Shown piece after piece: positions 25,572 to 34,430 of a stretch of 34,430 nucleotides of DNA. The notes under the pieces are model-generated. The model did no database searches. It saw only the letters and a program-made list of their open reading frames with translations, and had not been told where the DNA came from. Source of the DNA: Armatimonadota bacterium (GTDB lineage Bacteria > Armatimonadota > JADLDR01); NCBI GenBank assembly GCA_020846535.1, contig JADLDR010000023.1:1-34430 (forward strand), given 5' to 3'. Each line of letters starts with the position of its first letter. The first letter of the stretch is position 1. Position numbers and translations under genes: made by a program.

Positions 25572-25598
25572 GGGTGCAGACACACAGGTCTGCCCCAC
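25572..25598. repeat. REP-like palindrome, fusA-like/rpsN gap, copy A
   Basis: GGGTGCAGACACACAGGTCT followed by GCCCCAC: an imperfect dyad with GCAGAC/GTCTGC arms around ACACAG. A second copy lies 40 nt away in the same orientation. Confidence 0.8.
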
Positions 25599-25611
25599 AT
25601 GCCCTTTGAAC

Positions 25612-25638
25612 GGGGCAGGCACACAGATCTGCCCCTAC
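25612..25638. repeat. REP-like palindrome, fusA-like/rpsN gap, copy B
   Basis: GGGGCAGGCACACAGATCT followed by GCCCCTAC: arms GGGGCAG/CTGCCCC. It is a direct repeat of copy A with a few substitutions, ends 5 nt before the fusA-like stop codon, and so marks the 3' border of the inserted gene. Confidence 0.8.
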
Positions 25639-25642
25639 GGAG

Positions 25643-27727
25643 CTATTCTTCCTTTTCGCGTTCTTTTTTGGCCTGTTCGATGATCTGCTGGCTGATATTG
25701 GCCGGGACTTCCTCGTAATGAGCGATCTCGGTGGTGAAGAGGCCGCGCCCGCGGGTGATAGAGCGCAGGTCGATGGCGTAGCGCATCATCTCTCCCATCG
25801 GAACCTGGGCGTTGATCCGCTGCCTGCCCCCTCCGATGGATTCCATCCCCAACACCCGCCCCCGCTTGGTGTTCAGGTCGCCGATCACGTCGCCCATACA
25901 CTCTTCCGGCACGGTCACCTCCACATTCAGGATCGGCTCCAGGATGACGGGCCGCGCCTCGGAAGTTCCCTTCTTGAAGGCCAACTGTCCCGCGATCTTG
26001 AAGGCCATTTCCGAGGAGTCGACCGGGTGGAAGGAGCCATCGTAAACGGATGCCCGAAGATCCACCACCGGGTAACCGGCCTGGATGCCTTCCGACATCG
26101 ATTCCACGATCCCTTTTTCGACCGCCGGGATGTACTGGCGCGGGATGGCCCCGCCGACCACCTTGTCCGCGAACTCGAATCCGCTTCCCTTGGGGAGCGG
26201 CTCGAATTCCACCCAGCAGTCGCCGAACTGGCCGCGCCCGCCGGTCTGCTTCTTGTGCCGTCCCTGAACCTTCGAGTGTCCGGTGATGGTCTCCCGGTAG
26301 GGCACTTTCGGGGTCTCGATGGTCACTTCCGATCCGAACTTGCGCTTGATCCGGTCCACGATCACATCCAGGTGGCTCTCGCCCATCCCGGAGATGACCG
26401 TCTGCCCGGTGTCGGGATCGCGGCGGAAGTGGAAGGTCGGGTCCTCTTCGGCCAGCCGCTGGAGGGCGGGACCCATCTTGTCTTCATCGGTCTTCGTTTT
26501 GGGCTTGATCGCCAGGGAGAAGATCGGGTTCGGGAATTCAATCGGATCGAAGAGTACGGGCCGCGCCTTCTCGCACAGGCTGTCGCCGGTGGCCGTGTCC
26601 TGCAATTTCGCCACCGCGCCGATGTCCCCGGCGTGAACCTCGGTGGCGGCCTCCTGGGTCTTGCCGCGCAGAAAGTAAACCTGGCCGATCCGCTCCTCAT
26701 GGGTCTTGTTGGCGTTCCAGACATGGCTATCGCTCTTCAGAACGCCGGCGAAAACCCGGAAATAGGTCAGCTTGCCCACATAGGGGTCGGCCATCGTCTT
26801 GAAGACCAGGGCGGCCAGGGAGGACTCGTCTTTCCCGTCTAGAACCACCTCATGCCCGTTCTGGGGATTTTTCCCCTTGGCGGGTGGCATCTCCAGAGGC
26901 GAGGGAAGGCTGTTGACCATGAAATCAAGCATCGGCTGCATCCCGATGGCCCGGATCCCGGAGGCGCAGACCACCGGAACCACGACACCGCTCTGGATGC
27001 CCGCCTTCAGGCCCTTGACGATCTCTTCCCGGGTGAGTTCTTCACCCTCCAGAAACTTGTTGATCAGGTCGTCATCGGTCTCGGCGACGGCTTCCACCAA
27101 TTTGTCGCGGTATTCCTGAACCCGGCCCTGAAGGTCCGCCGGGACCGGCGCTTCGGCCATCTGCCCGCCCTGCCAGATATACGCCTTGTTGTCGATGACA
27201 TCGACGATTCCCTGGAAAGCGTCCTGAGAGCCGATAGGGACCTGAATCGGGGCCACCTTCGTGCCGTAGCGGGCGATCAGGGCATCGACCGAGCGGAAGA
27301 AATCGGCGTTCTCGCGGTCCATCTTGTTGACCACGAAGAAGCGCGGCAGGCTGCGCTCGTCGGCCCACTCGCCCATGATTTCCGCGCCAACCTCCAGACC
27401 TGGAACGGCGTCCAGGACGATGGCGACGCAATCGACCACCCTCAGCATCCCCTTCACATCGCCTACAAAGTCGAAAAATCCGGGCGCATCGATCAGATTG
27501 ATCTTGTGGTCTTTCCATTCGCAAGGGGCGAGCGATGCGTTGATGCTCACCTTGCGCTTGACTTCATCGGCATCGAAATCGGAAACGGTCGTTCCCTCAT
27601 CTACCCGGCCGAGCCGGTCGCTGGCCCCGGCGGCGAAGAGGAGCGATTCGGTCAACGAGGTTTTGCCGGAGCTGCCGTGCCCTACGATTCCGATGTTTCG
27701 GATTCTATCGGCTTTGTGCTTTTTCAC
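25643..27727 (-). CDS. Elongation factor G-like translational GTPase (EF-G2-type paralogue)
   Basis: 694 residues with EF-G-like domains I-V. The P-loop is GHGSSGKT (16-23) rather than the canonical AHIDAGKT; the switch I RGITI becomes RKVSI (about 59-63); switch II is DAPGF (80-84), so the catalytic histidine of DTPGH is phenylalanine; NKMD (134-137) is intact. Domain IV has [17 protein letters not shown]. These departures match the EF-G-like/EF-G2 class, whose role is unsettled (ribosome binding and GTP hydrolysis are reported for some members). Start GTG at 27727 has GGGAG. Its position between rplE and rpsN is unusual; canonical fusA normally lies just upstream of tuf, outside this window. 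Confidence 0.93.
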   Translation of the reverse strand: MKKHKADRIRNIGIVGHGSSGKTSLTESLLFAAGASDRLGRVDEGTTVSDFDADEVKRKVSINASLAPCEWKDHKINLIDAPGFFDFVGDVKGMLRVVDCVAIVLDAVPGLEVGAEIMGEWADERSLPRFFVVNKMDRENADFFRSVDALIARYGTKVAPIQVPIGSQDAFQGIVDVIDNKAYIWQGGQMAEAPVPADLQGRVQEYRDKLVEAVAETDDDLINKFLEGEELTREEIVKGLKAGIQSGVVVPVVCASGIRAIGMQPMLDFMVNSLPSPLEMPPAKGKNPQNGHEVVLDGKDESSLAALVFKTMADPYVGKLTYFRVFAGVLKSDSHVWNANKTHEERIGQVYFLRGKTQEAATEVHAGDIGAVAKLQDTATGDSLCEKARPVLFDPIEFPNPIFSLAIKPKTKTDEDKMGPALQRLAEEDPTFHFRRDPDTGQTVISGMGESHLDVIVDRIKRKFGSEVTIETPKVPYRETITGHSKVQGRHKKQTGGRGQFGDCWVEFEPLPKGSGFEFADKVVGGAIPRQYIPAVEKGIVESMSEGIQAGYPVVDLRASVYDGSFHPVDSSEMAFKIAGQLAFKKGTSEARPVILEPILNVEVTVPEECMGDVIGDLNTKRGRVLGMESIGGGRQRINAQVPMGEMMRYAIDLRSITRGRGLFTTEIAHYEEVPANISQQIIEQAKKEREKEE

Positions 27728-27769
27728 CCTTGTCTCCCTTATGCGAAAATCTTTCCATCCCAGACGCTC

Positions 27770-28312
27770 TTATCGCTCACGGAACGGCACGCCCAGGTGC
27801 TTCAGAAGCTCCCGGGCCTCCTCATCGGTGCGGGCGGTGGTGACGATGCAGACATCCATACCGCGGGTCTTATCGATTTTATCGTAATCGATCTCCGGGA
27901 AGACGAGCTGTTCCTTGATCCCCAGGGCGAAGTTCCCCCGCCCGTCGAAGGAATTGGGAGAGATGCCCCCGAAGTCCCGGACGCGGGGCAGCACCACATT
28001 GAGCAGCTTGTCCAGGAACTCGTACATCCGCTCGCCGCGCAGCGTCACCTTGCAGCCGATCTTGTGGCCAGTCCGAATGCGGAAGTTGGAGATCGAGGTC
28101 TTGGCCTTGGTGATCACCGGCTTCTGCCCGGCGATAATGGTCATATCGCGCAGCGCGCCGTCGAGCGTTTTGGAATCGCTTTCCCCTGTCCCCACGCCCA
28201 TATTGACGACCACCTTGACGAGTTTCGGGATTTGCATCACGTTATCGTAATTGAAGGTCTTCATGAGCGCCGGGGCGATATCGGTGCGATAGCGTTCTTT
28301 GAGTCGTGACAT
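27770..28312 (-). CDS. rplE: 50S ribosomal protein L5
   Basis: 180 residues. Contains [64 protein letters not shown] and [22 protein letters not shown], all diagnostic. It binds 5S rRNA and touches P-site tRNA. ATG at 28312 is the family start and lies 11 nt after rplX. Confidence 0.98.
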   Translation of the reverse strand: MSRLKERYRTDIAPALMKTFNYDNVMQIPKLVKVVVNMGVGTGESDSKTLDGALRDMTIIAGQKPVITKAKTSISNFRIRTGHKIGCKVTLRGERMYEFLDKLLNVVLPRVRDFGGISPNSFDGRGNFALGIKEQLVFPEIDYDKIDKTRGMDVCIVTTARTDEEARELLKHLGVPFRER

Positions 28313-28323
28313 CGTTTTCCTCG

Positions 28324-28695
28324 CTATACCTGCTTCAGATCGATCAGCTCGCCGCACTTCCGGCATGCCCTGGCCCGGCGGCCCCCCTCGGACTCGACCC
28401 GGTGGGTCTTGGCGGGCTTGCTGCACCGGGGACAGATGAGCATGACCTTGCTCACGAAGAGCGGGGCGGGCTTTTCGATGCGCCCGGCCTGTATCTGGGC
28501 GGCCCGGTTCCCCTGCCTGGGCCGCTGGTGCTTGATGACGATATTGACGCCCTCCACCACCACCTTGCCGACTTTCGGCAGGGCGCGGAGGATCCGTCCC
28601 TGTTTTCCCTTATCTTTGCCGGACAGCACCAGCACGGTATCGCCACGGCGAACGTGCATGTGAGCCGGAACGGGTCTTTTCTTTTGAATTCGCAT
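28324..28695 (-). CDS. rplX: 50S ribosomal protein L24
   Basis: 123 residues. The KOW motif region is [33 protein letters not shown] follows. The C-terminal part has two CxxC pairs (C88/C91 and C111/C114), a zinc-ribbon-like arrangement found in many L24 proteins. It starts 50S assembly at the 23S 5' domain. Longer than the usual 103 residues mainly at the N-terminus, where [15 protein letters not shown] adds a few residues. Confidence 0.98.
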   Translation of the reverse strand: MRIQKKRPVPAHMHVRRGDTVLVLSGKDKGKQGRILRALPKVGKVVVEGVNIVIKHQRPRQGNRAAQIQAGRIEKPAPLFVSKVMLICPRCSKPAKTHRVESEGGRRARACRKCGELIDLKQV

Positions 28696-28706
28696 GGCCC
28701 CTCCTC

Positions 28707-29075
28707 TTATAGCACCTCCGGAGCCAGGGAGATGATCCGCATGAACTCATGGTCTCTCAGCTCCCGCGCTACCGGCCCGAAGATGCGAGTCCCTCGGGGT
28801 TCGTTCTGAGCGTTCAACACTACGGCGGCGTTATCATCGAACCTTAAAGTGGAACCATCTTGCCTGCGGATATCGTGCTTGGTCCGCACAACGACCGCGC
28901 GCACCACCTCGCCTTTTTTGACCGCCGCGCCCGGGGTCGCCACCTTGACCGATCCCATGATGATATCCCCGACCCCGGCGTACCGGGCGTTCGATCCCTT
29001 CATGACCCGGATGCACGAGATCTCACGAGCGCCGGAGTTATCCGCCACTTTCAGACGGGTATAAATCTGTACCAT
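28707..29075 (-). CDS. rplN: 50S ribosomal protein L14
   Basis: 122 residues, the standard length. [25 protein letters not shown] and the C-terminal [20 protein letters not shown] are diagnostic. It contacts 16S helix 14 in an intersubunit bridge. Start ATG at 29075 is 12 nt after the rpsQ stop. Confidence 0.99.
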   Translation of the reverse strand: MVQIYTRLKVADNSGAREISCIRVMKGSNARYAGVGDIIMGSVKVATPGAAVKKGEVVRAVVVRTKHDIRRQDGSTLRFDDNAAVVLNAQNEPRGTRIFGPVARELRDHEFMRIISLAPEVL

Positions 29076-29087
29076 GGACTGCCTCCT

Positions 29088-29348
29088 TTACTTCGCCCGC
29101 TCGATGATCTGCACCACCCGGGTCCGCTTCTCGCGGCTCAGGGGCCGGGTCTCCATGATCTCCACCAGGTCGCCGATTTTGCAGGAATTCTCCTCGTCAT
29201 GGGCCTTGAACTTGGTGGTGCGCCGGAGCATTTTGCCGTAGAGCCGGTGGCGCACGATGCGCTCCACCGCCACCACGACGGTCTTATCCATCTTATCGCT
29301 GATGACACGCCCCTGCCATGTTTTCCGCTTTGCGCGCGCCTCTTCCAT
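29088..29348 (-). CDS. rpsQ: 30S ribosomal protein S17
   Basis: 86 residues. [21 protein letters not shown] and [26 protein letters not shown] show the S17 OB fold. A primary 16S 5'-domain binder. ATG at 29348, one nucleotide after the rpmC stop, so re-initiation is likely. Confidence 0.98.
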   Translation of the reverse strand: MEEARAKRKTWQGRVISDKMDKTVVVAVERIVRHRLYGKMLRRTTKFKAHDEENSCKIGDLVEIMETRPLSREKRTRVVQIIERAK

Positions 29349-29349
29349 A

Positions 29350-29571
29350 TTACTTCTGTCCTCCCTGCGCCTTCAGTTCGTCCTCCCGCAGAAGGGTCAG
29401 AAGGCGGGCGATATCTTTGCGGGCCTCGTAAATGGCCTTGGTGTTTTCGAGCTGCTTGGTCGCCACGCGCTGCCGGAACATGTAAAGGTTCCGACGGACC
29501 TCTTGCAACCGCGCTTCAAGCTCCGGTCGGCTGCTCTCCCGCCACTCGTTGATCTTCTGCGTCCGCTTCAT
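29350..29571 (-). CDS. rpmC: 50S ribosomal protein L29
   Basis: 73 residues, two helices. Diagnostic segment [19 protein letters not shown], then [19 protein letters not shown] at 29571 has GGAG 8 nt upstream and is the only start that covers the conserved first helix ([15 protein letters not shown]). It therefore begins 56 nt inside rplP, an unusually long overlap for this operon. It sits at the tunnel exit next to L23. Confidence 0.96.
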   Translation of the reverse strand: MKRTQKINEWRESSRPELEARLQEVRRNLYMFRQRVATKQLENTKAIYEARKDIARLLTLLREDELKAQGGQK

Positions 29572-30025
29572 GATCCTTCTCCTCCGCTTCGCTGGCCTGC
29601 TCGTCCTCGTATTCGAAATCCCTGCGAGTGACAAACTTGGTCTTGATCGACAGCTTGTGGGCGGCCAGGGTCATCGCGTCGCGGGCGAGTTCTTCCGAAA
29701 CGTCTGCCATCTCGAAAAGAATCCGCCCCGGCTTGATCACCGCCACCCAGTGATCGGGAGCGCCCTTCCCGCTGCCCATGCGGGTTTCCGCCGGCTTTTT
29801 GGAAACCGACTTGTCCGGGAAGACGCGAATCCAGATTTTCCCGCCGCGCCGAATGTGGCGGGTCATGGCGATACGGGCCGATTCGATCTGATTGCTGGTC
29901 ATCCAGCAAGGCTCCAGGGCCTGTAATCCGTATTGTCCGAAATCAATCCTGGCTGCGCCGCTCGACTTGCCGGCCATCCGACCGCGGTGCATCTTGCGGT
30001 GCTTGACCCTTTTTGGCATTAGCAT
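29516..30025 (-). CDS. rplP: 50S ribosomal protein L16 with acidic C-terminal extension
   Basis: 169 residues against about 137-140 normally. The core is conventional: [59 protein letters not shown] and [11 protein letters not shown]. Residues from about 140 form an acidic, probably disordered tail ([20 protein letters not shown]). The start at 30025 is supported by AGGAGG inside rpsC; MPKRV at 30019 is an alternative. It overlaps rpsC by 83 nt and rpmC by 56 nt. L16 organises the A-site tRNA binding region. Confidence 0.97.
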   Translation of the reverse strand: MLMPKRVKHRKMHRGRMAGKSSGAARIDFGQYGLQALEPCWMTSNQIESARIAMTRHIRRGGKIWIRVFPDKSVSKKPAETRMGSGKGAPDHWVAVIKPGRILFEMADVSEELARDAMTLAAHKLSIKTKFVTRRDFEYEDEQASEAEEKDHEADAEDQRVAGEQPTGA

Positions 30026-30755
30026 TGCGAGATCTCCTCCTGTTTCTGTCACCCCGCTCCGAGCGCGGCCTGGGGGGCCGCGGAGCCGCGGCTTCTTCTG
30101 CGCTTTCTCCGATAGTCCGCCGCATATCGGGCAGGATGTCCCCTTTATAAATCCATACCTTGATCCCGATGTGGCCGTAGGTAGTCATCGCTTCAGCGAA
30201 CCCGTAATCGATGTTGGCCCGTAGCGTCTGGAGCGGGATCTTGCCCATCCGGTCGAGCTCCCGGCGCGCCATTTCCGAACCGGCCAGCCGACCGGCGCAG
30301 AGGATCCGAACGCCCTTGGCCCCCATCCGCATGGCACGGGTGACCGCCTGGCGCATGGCCCGCTTGTGGGAGATGCGCTTGGTGAGCTGCGCCCCGATGC
30401 CTTCGGCCACCAACTGGGCGTCGGTCTCCGGCTGGCGAATTTCGATCACATTGATCGTCAACTGCCTCTGGGTCAGCCGATCCAGGGTCGCCCTCAGCTC
30501 GTCGATACCCCGCCCGCCGCGCCCGATGATGATGCCCGGCTTGCCGGTGTGCAGGGTGATCTTCGCCCGGTTCGCCGCCCGCTCGATCTCGATATGGGAG
30601 ATCGCCGCCTGCTTGAGCCGCGTCTGGATGAATTTGCGGATCTTCATGTCTTCCTGGAGAAGCGCCGCAAACTCTTTCTTATTGGCGTACCACTTGCTCT
30701 CCCAGTCCCGGATCACGCCGATCCGGAAGCCGATGGGGTGAATTTTCTGACCCAT
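29943..30755 (-). CDS. rpsC: 30S ribosomal protein S3 with long basic C-terminal tail
   Basis: 270 residues (typically 210-240). [20 protein letters not shown] opens it. The KH-2 domain has [16 protein letters not shown]; the C-terminal domain has [12 protein letters not shown] and [13 protein letters not shown]. Residues from about 211 on are rich in Arg, Pro, Asn and Gln. The last 27 or so codons are read in another frame as the start of rplP. The start ATG at 30755 shares one base with the rplV stop (TAATG). S3 forms part of the mRNA entry channel and its helicase activity. Confidence 0.97.
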   Translation of the reverse strand: MGQKIHPIGFRIGVIRDWESKWYANKKEFAALLQEDMKIRKFIQTRLKQAAISHIEIERAANRAKITLHTGKPGIIIGRGGRGIDELRATLDRLTQRQLTINVIEIRQPETDAQLVAEGIGAQLTKRISHKRAMRQAVTRAMRMGAKGVRILCAGRLAGSEMARRELDRMGKIPLQTLRANIDYGFAEAMTTYGHIGIKVWIYKGDILPDMRRTIGESAEEAAAPRPPRPRSERGDRNRRRSRNANAKKGQAPQDAPRSDGRQVERRSQD

Positions 30756-31186
30756 TAGGATTTTCCTCCCGCTTGCGATGCGATCCGGGTCGGGGCCTGA
30801 GACTGCGCGGCCTGCTCCTTGCGGCGTCTGCCGCCCGGAACGACGATGCGCCCCTCGATCTCCGATACCTCGATGGTGATGTGGCTGGTGCGCTTCAGTA
30901 TCCGATAGAAGCGTCCCATGGCTCGGGGCTGGCCGCGCTTGAGGGACGGCCCTTGATCGACCTTCGCTAGCGAAATTTTCAGGTTGTCCGGGTCCATATG
31001 GTTGTTGTTCTCGGCGTTCGCCACCGCGGACTTGAGGACTTTCTCGATGATGCGGGCCGCCCGGTTGGGAGTGAATTGAAGGATGGCGAGCGCCTCCTTC
31101 GTCTCCTTGCCGCGCACCAGGTCGATTACCAGCCGCGCCTTGCGGGGCGAAACCCGGACAAAACGGGCTATCGCTTTGGCTTCCAT
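30755..31186 (-). CDS. rplV: 50S ribosomal protein L22
   Basis: 143 residues (usually about 110-115). [33 protein letters not shown] and the tunnel loop near [24 protein letters not shown] are diagnostic. The last 30 residues form a Gln/Ala/Arg-rich extension. The L22 hairpin lines the peptide tunnel constriction. ATG at 31186. Confidence 0.98.
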   Translation of the reverse strand: MEAKAIARFVRVSPRKARLVIDLVRGKETKEALAILQFTPNRAARIIEKVLKSAVANAENNNHMDPDNLKISLAKVDQGPSLKRGQPRAMGRFYRILKRTSHITIEVSEIEGRIVVPGGRRRKEQAAQSQAPTRIASQAGGKS

Positions 31187-31196
31187 TCGTTGCTCC

Positions 31197-31481
31197 CTAC
31201 TTGAGTGAGGTGGACCGCTCGGTGTGGTGACCGTGGCCCCGGAAAGTACGGGTCAGGGCGAACTCCCCGAGCTTGTGCCCGACCATATTCTCGGTGATGA
31301 AGACCGGGATATGCTTGCGCCCGTCGTGGACGGCAAGCGTATGGCCGATCATGACCGGAAAGATGGTGGAGCGCCGCGACCACGTTTTGATGATGCGCTT
31401 CTCGTTCCGGGCGTTCATCTCCTCGATCTTTTTCAGGAGCTTCGCATCGGCGTAAGGCCCTTTCTTCAACGATCTCGCCAT
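31197..31481 (-). CDS. rpsS: 30S ribosomal protein S19
   Basis: 94 residues. [43 protein letters not shown] and [19 protein letters not shown] are diagnostic. It contacts the A-site finger and L5 in the 30S head. It lies 10 nt from both neighbours. Confidence 0.99.
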   Translation of the reverse strand: MARSLKKGPYADAKLLKKIEEMNARNEKRIIKTWSRRSTIFPVMIGHTLAVHDGRKHIPVFITENMVGHKLGEFALTRTFRGHGHHTERSTSLK

Positions 31482-31491
31482 ATCCCTCTCC

Positions 31492-32316
<825 letters not shown>

Positions 32317-32343
32317 CGAAAAACCTCGCTATTTCAGCAACGC

Positions 32344-32388
32344 AGGCCCCGCCGGGCCGCGCCGGTTGGCCGGGCGGCGGGAGGGCCT
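32344..32388. repeat. GC-rich hairpin between rplW and rplB
   Basis: AGGCC(C)CGCC on the left and GGCGG(GA)GGGCCT on the right form the outer stem, with CCGG/CCGG inside. It lacks a U-tract. It is the only sizeable gap in the otherwise tight S10 gene run, so it may pace transcription or protect an mRNA segment. Confidence 0.55.
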
Positions 32389-32399
32389 CCCTCAAGTGT

Positions 32400-32693
32400 T
32401 TATAACCCTTCGAATAGCTCTATCTTCTGGCCTGGGGCCAGGGTGATGATGGCTTTTTTCCAGGAGGGGGTCATCCCCTCTTTGCTCCGGCCCATCCGCT
32501 TGCGCTTCCCGTGAACGGTCATGGTGTTGACTTTGGTGACCTGCACGTTCGGGTAGATCGTCTGGATCGCTTCCCGGATTTCGATCTTGTTGGCGTCCCG
32601 GCTGACCCGGAACACATACTTGCCCTTCTGGGACAGGTCCATGCTCTTTTCGGTGACGACCGGGCGCTCGATTATCGTATAAGGGCTTTTCAT
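32400..32693 (-). CDS. rplW: 50S ribosomal protein L23
   Basis: 97 residues. SPYTIIERPVVTEKSMDL, YVFRVSRDANKIEIREAIQTIYPNV and VTKVNTMTVHGKRKRMGR are diagnostic. It sits at the tunnel exit and docks trigger factor and SRP. ATG at 32693 overlaps the rplD stop as ATGA; upstream in-frame codons inside rplD are not homologous. Confidence 0.98.
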   Translation of the reverse strand: MKSPYTIIERPVVTEKSMDLSQKGKYVFRVSRDANKIEIREAIQTIYPNVQVTKVNTMTVHGKRKRMGRSKEGMTPSWKKAIITLAPGQKIELFEGL

Positions 32694-33316
32694 CGGGCGA
32701 AAACCTCCTCGATCCTGGCGACGGCCTCCTGGGTGACGATCAGGCGGTGGGCCTTCAGGACATCCACCAGGGAGAGCGAAGGCGCGACTGTACACTCGAT
32801 ACCCGGGATATTGCCCGCAGATTTCCGCACTTTCAGATCGTTGGTATCGAGAACGAGCATGGTCTTGGGCTTGGACTGGAGGTTCGCCAGCACGCGGATC
32901 ATCTGCTTGGTGCTGAATTCCTCCATCACGAGCCTGTCGACCACCGCGATCTCTCCCTCGGCAAGCTTAGCCGAGAGGGCGGAGCGCATCGCCAGATGGC
33001 GTTTCTTTTTCGGCAGATGGATCGAGTAGTCGCGAGGCTTGGGGCCGAAGACGACGCCCCCATGTCGCCAGATAGGAGATCGCGTGCTGCCGTGCCGGGC
33101 GCGGCCCGTTCCTTTTTGACGCCAGGGCTTTCTGCCGCCTCCGGAGACCTCGCCCCGGGTTTTGGTGGAATGGGTGCCCTGCCTGCGATTCGCCAGCTCC
33201 GCCCGGACCGCCTCATAGACGACGGCTTCGTTCGGCTCGATTCCGAAGACGGCCTCGCTCAGCTCGATCTCCGACACCTGCTCCCCGTTCATATTGACCA
33301 CTGCGATTTTCGGCAT
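32690..33316 (-). CDS. rplD: 50S ribosomal protein L4
   Basis: 208 residues. The tunnel-loop region RQGTHSTKTRGEVSGGGRKPWRQKGTGRARHGSTRSP is intact (macrolide-related segment). The globular domain has VVFGPKPRDYSIHLPKKKR. In E. coli L4 represses the S10 operon. Start ATG at 33316, 13 nt after rplC. Confidence 0.98.
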   Translation of the reverse strand: MPKIAVVNMNGEQVSEIELSEAVFGIEPNEAVVYEAVRAELANRRQGTHSTKTRGEVSGGGRKPWRQKGTGRARHGSTRSPIWRHGGVVFGPKPRDYSIHLPKKKRHLAMRSALSAKLAEGEIAVVDRLVMEEFSTKQMIRVLANLQSKPKTMLVLDTNDLKVRKSAGNIPGIECTVAPSLSLVDVLKAHRLIVTQEAVARIEEVFAR

Positions 33317-33329
33317 TGTCGGATCCTCC

Positions 33330-33962
33330 TTATCGGCGTGCTGGCTTTTTACAAACGATGGTGATCAGGCCGCCCGCAGGCCCCGGAACCGGCCCGTTGA
33401 TCATGAGCAGGTTTCGCTCCGCATCGATCCGGATGACCTTGAAACCGCGCTGGGTGACCTGCTCCGCGCCCATGTGTCCGGGCCGCTTGACGCCCTTGAA
33501 GACACGGGCCGCGTCGGTCGCGCCTGCGGACTGGGGCTTGCGATGGGTCATAGAGCCATGGGAGGCCGGGCCGCCGTGGAAGTGGTACCGTTTGACCACG
33601 CCCGCGAAGCCCTTGCCCTTGGAGATGCCGGTCACCGCCACCTTATCGCCCTCGCGAAAGGCGTCGACCTTGATCTCCTGACCGACAGCCAGCCCCTCGG
33701 TCGTCTCCACCCGGAACTCTTTCAGGTGGCGCTTGGGGGTGACGGCTCCTTTTTTGAAGTGGCCTGCCATCGGCTTGTTGACTTTTTTTTCCTTGATATC
33801 GCCGTATCCGACCTGCACGGCGTTGTAGCCGTCGGTCTCAACGGTTTTCAACTGGGTGACCACGCACGGCCCGGCCTCAATTACCGTCACCGGGATCACC
33901 CGCCCGTCCGGGCCAAACAGCTGGGTCATGCCCAGCTTCTTGCCCATTATGGATGCGTTCAT
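33330..33962 (-). CDS. rplC: 50S ribosomal protein L3
   Basis: 210 residues. [51 protein letters not shown] and GPVPGPAGG are diagnostic; the Q-methylation-type loop region is within the central arm. The start ATG at 33962 has GGGAG upstream; an upstream in-frame codon at 34004 would overlap rpsJ and is rejected. It helps organise the peptidyl-transferase centre. Confidence 0.98.
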   Translation of the reverse strand: MNASIMGKKLGMTQLFGPDGRVIPVTVIEAGPCVVTQLKTVETDGYNAVQVGYGDIKEKKVNKPMAGHFKKGAVTPKRHLKEFRVETTEGLAVGQEIKVDAFREGDKVAVTGISKGKGFAGVVKRYHFHGGPASHGSMTHRKPQSAGATDAARVFKGVKRPGHMGAEQVTQRGFKVIRIDAERNLLMINGPVPGPAGGLITIVCKKPARR

Positions 33963-33975
33963 CGTCGTGGACTCC

Positions 33976-34284
33976 CTATAGCTTGATTTCGATATCGACG
34001 CCACTCGGCAGGTCGAGCCGCATCAGAGCGTCGATAGTTTTGGTCCCCGGCTCCAGGATATCGATCAGCCGCTTGTGGGTTCGCATTTCGAAATGCTCCA
34101 TCGAGGTTTTATCGATATTCGGGCCGCGGTTGACGCAGTAAATGTTCTTCTCTGTGGGCAGAGGAACGGGACCGGCGATGCGAGCGCCCGTCCTGCGAGC
34201 GGTCTGCACGATCTTTTCAGCCGACTGGTCGAGAATGCGGTGGTCGAACGCCTTGAGGCGGATACGAACCTTATCCCTACGCAT
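33976..34284 (-). CDS. rpsJ: 30S ribosomal protein S10 (NusE)
   Basis: 102 residues. [52 protein letters not shown] and [11 protein letters not shown] are diagnostic. It acts in the 30S head and, with NusB/NusG, in transcription-translation coupling. It lies 12 nt after the tuf stop, so tuf-rpsJ read-through is likely. Confidence 0.99.
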   Translation of the reverse strand: MRRDKVRIRLKAFDHRILDQSAEKIVQTARRTGARIAGPVPLPTEKNIYCVNRGPNIDKTSMEHFEMRTHKRLIDILEPGTKTIDALMRLDLPSGVDIEIKL

Positions 34285-34296
34285 TAAAGTCTCCTT

Positions 34297-34430
34297 TTAC
34301 GAAATGACCTCGGTGACGACGCCGGCGCCGACGGTGTGCCCGCCTTCCCGGATCGCAAACCGGCTCCCCAACTCCATCGCAATCGGCTGGATCAACTCCA
34401 CCGCCATGTTCACATTGTCCCCCGGGATCA
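34297..34430 (-). CDS. tuf: Elongation factor Tu, C-terminal 43 residues (5' part outside the window)
   Basis: The reverse strand encodes [20 protein letters not shown], then [18 protein letters not shown] and a short end before TAA at 34297-34299. This is the EF-Tu domain III terminus, with the universally conserved [13 protein letters not shown]. The remainder lies to the right. tuf directly before rpsJ is the usual str-to-S10 junction, which implies that rpsL, rpsG and a canonical fusA may lie further right. Confidence 0.98.
   Translation of the reverse strand, partial: IPGDNVNMAVELIQPIAMELGSRFAIREGGHTVGAGVVTEVIS

Noticed and set aside
25532..25642. Tandem palindromes as a two-repeat CRISPR
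   Set aside because: The units are internally palindromic, diverged from each other and separated by 13 nt, with no cas genes; REP-like repeat is the better reading.
33963..34004. Upstream in-frame start for rplC inside rpsJ
   Set aside because: The extension is not homologous to L3 and the Shine-Dalgarno fits ATG at 33962.

Overview
The window is a GC-rich (roughly 60% by eye) bacterial chromosome segment built from two large translation and RNA-metabolism gene clusters, both on the minus strand. Genes are therefore listed left to right in reverse of transcription order. Gene order and content (tuf-S10-spc-alpha ribosomal superoperon with adk-map-infA-rpmJ, then a nusA-rnpM-infB-DUF503-rbfA-nrnA-truB-ribF-rpsO-pnp-M16 cluster) resemble Firmicutes and deep-branching Terrabacteria-like lineages. 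A DUF6785-like membrane protein, frequent GTG/TTG starts and REP-like palindromes would fit Armatimonadota or a similar uncultivated phylum, but I cannot assign the phylum firmly.

Right part (34430 down to 13174): the 3' end of tuf, then rpsJ-rplC-rplD-rplW-rplB-rpsS-rplV-rpsC-rplP-rpmC-rpsQ-rplN-rplX-rplE, an EF-G-like GTPase gene inserted between rplE and rpsN, then rpsN-rpsH-rplF-rplR-rpsE-rpmD-rplO-secY-adk-map-infA-rpmJ-rpsM-rpsK-rpsD-rpoA-rplQ-truA-rplM-rpsI. Two non-ribosomal genes close the run: an exported SH3-NlpC/P60 peptidase and a GtrA-like membrane protein. Most gaps are 0-15 nt. The few long gaps (fusA-like/rpsN, secY/adk, rplM/rpsI, rpsI/NlpC) are filled with palindromic repeats. 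A promoter with a perfect TATAAT lies in front of rpmJ.

Middle (13165 back to 10520): a single plus-strand gene for a 660-residue polytopic membrane protein, convergent with the GtrA gene and divergent from nusA. Its 663-nt upstream region holds a 178-nt element bounded by 30-nt inverted repeats, several hairpins and a good minus-strand promoter for nusA.

Left part (10519 down to 1): nusA, rnpM (ylxR), infB, a DUF503 gene, rbfA, an nrnA-type DHH phosphoesterase, truB, ribF, rpsO (with its own near-consensus promoter), pnp, and the 5' two-thirds or so of an M16 zinc-peptidase gene cut by the window edge. Together these genes make ribosomes, start and modulate translation and transcription elongation, mature rRNA/tRNA and degrade RNA.

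Most of the window is conserved housekeeping DNA. The most unusual points are the EF-G paralogue with a non-canonical G domain inside the spc cluster, the 83-nt rpsC/rplP and 56-nt rplP/rpmC overlaps, charged C-terminal tails on S3, L16, RpoA and PNPase, the inverted-repeat element, and the family of intercistronic palindromes. I see no CRISPR array, phage, rRNA or tRNA gene, and no clear candidate for a wholly new system.
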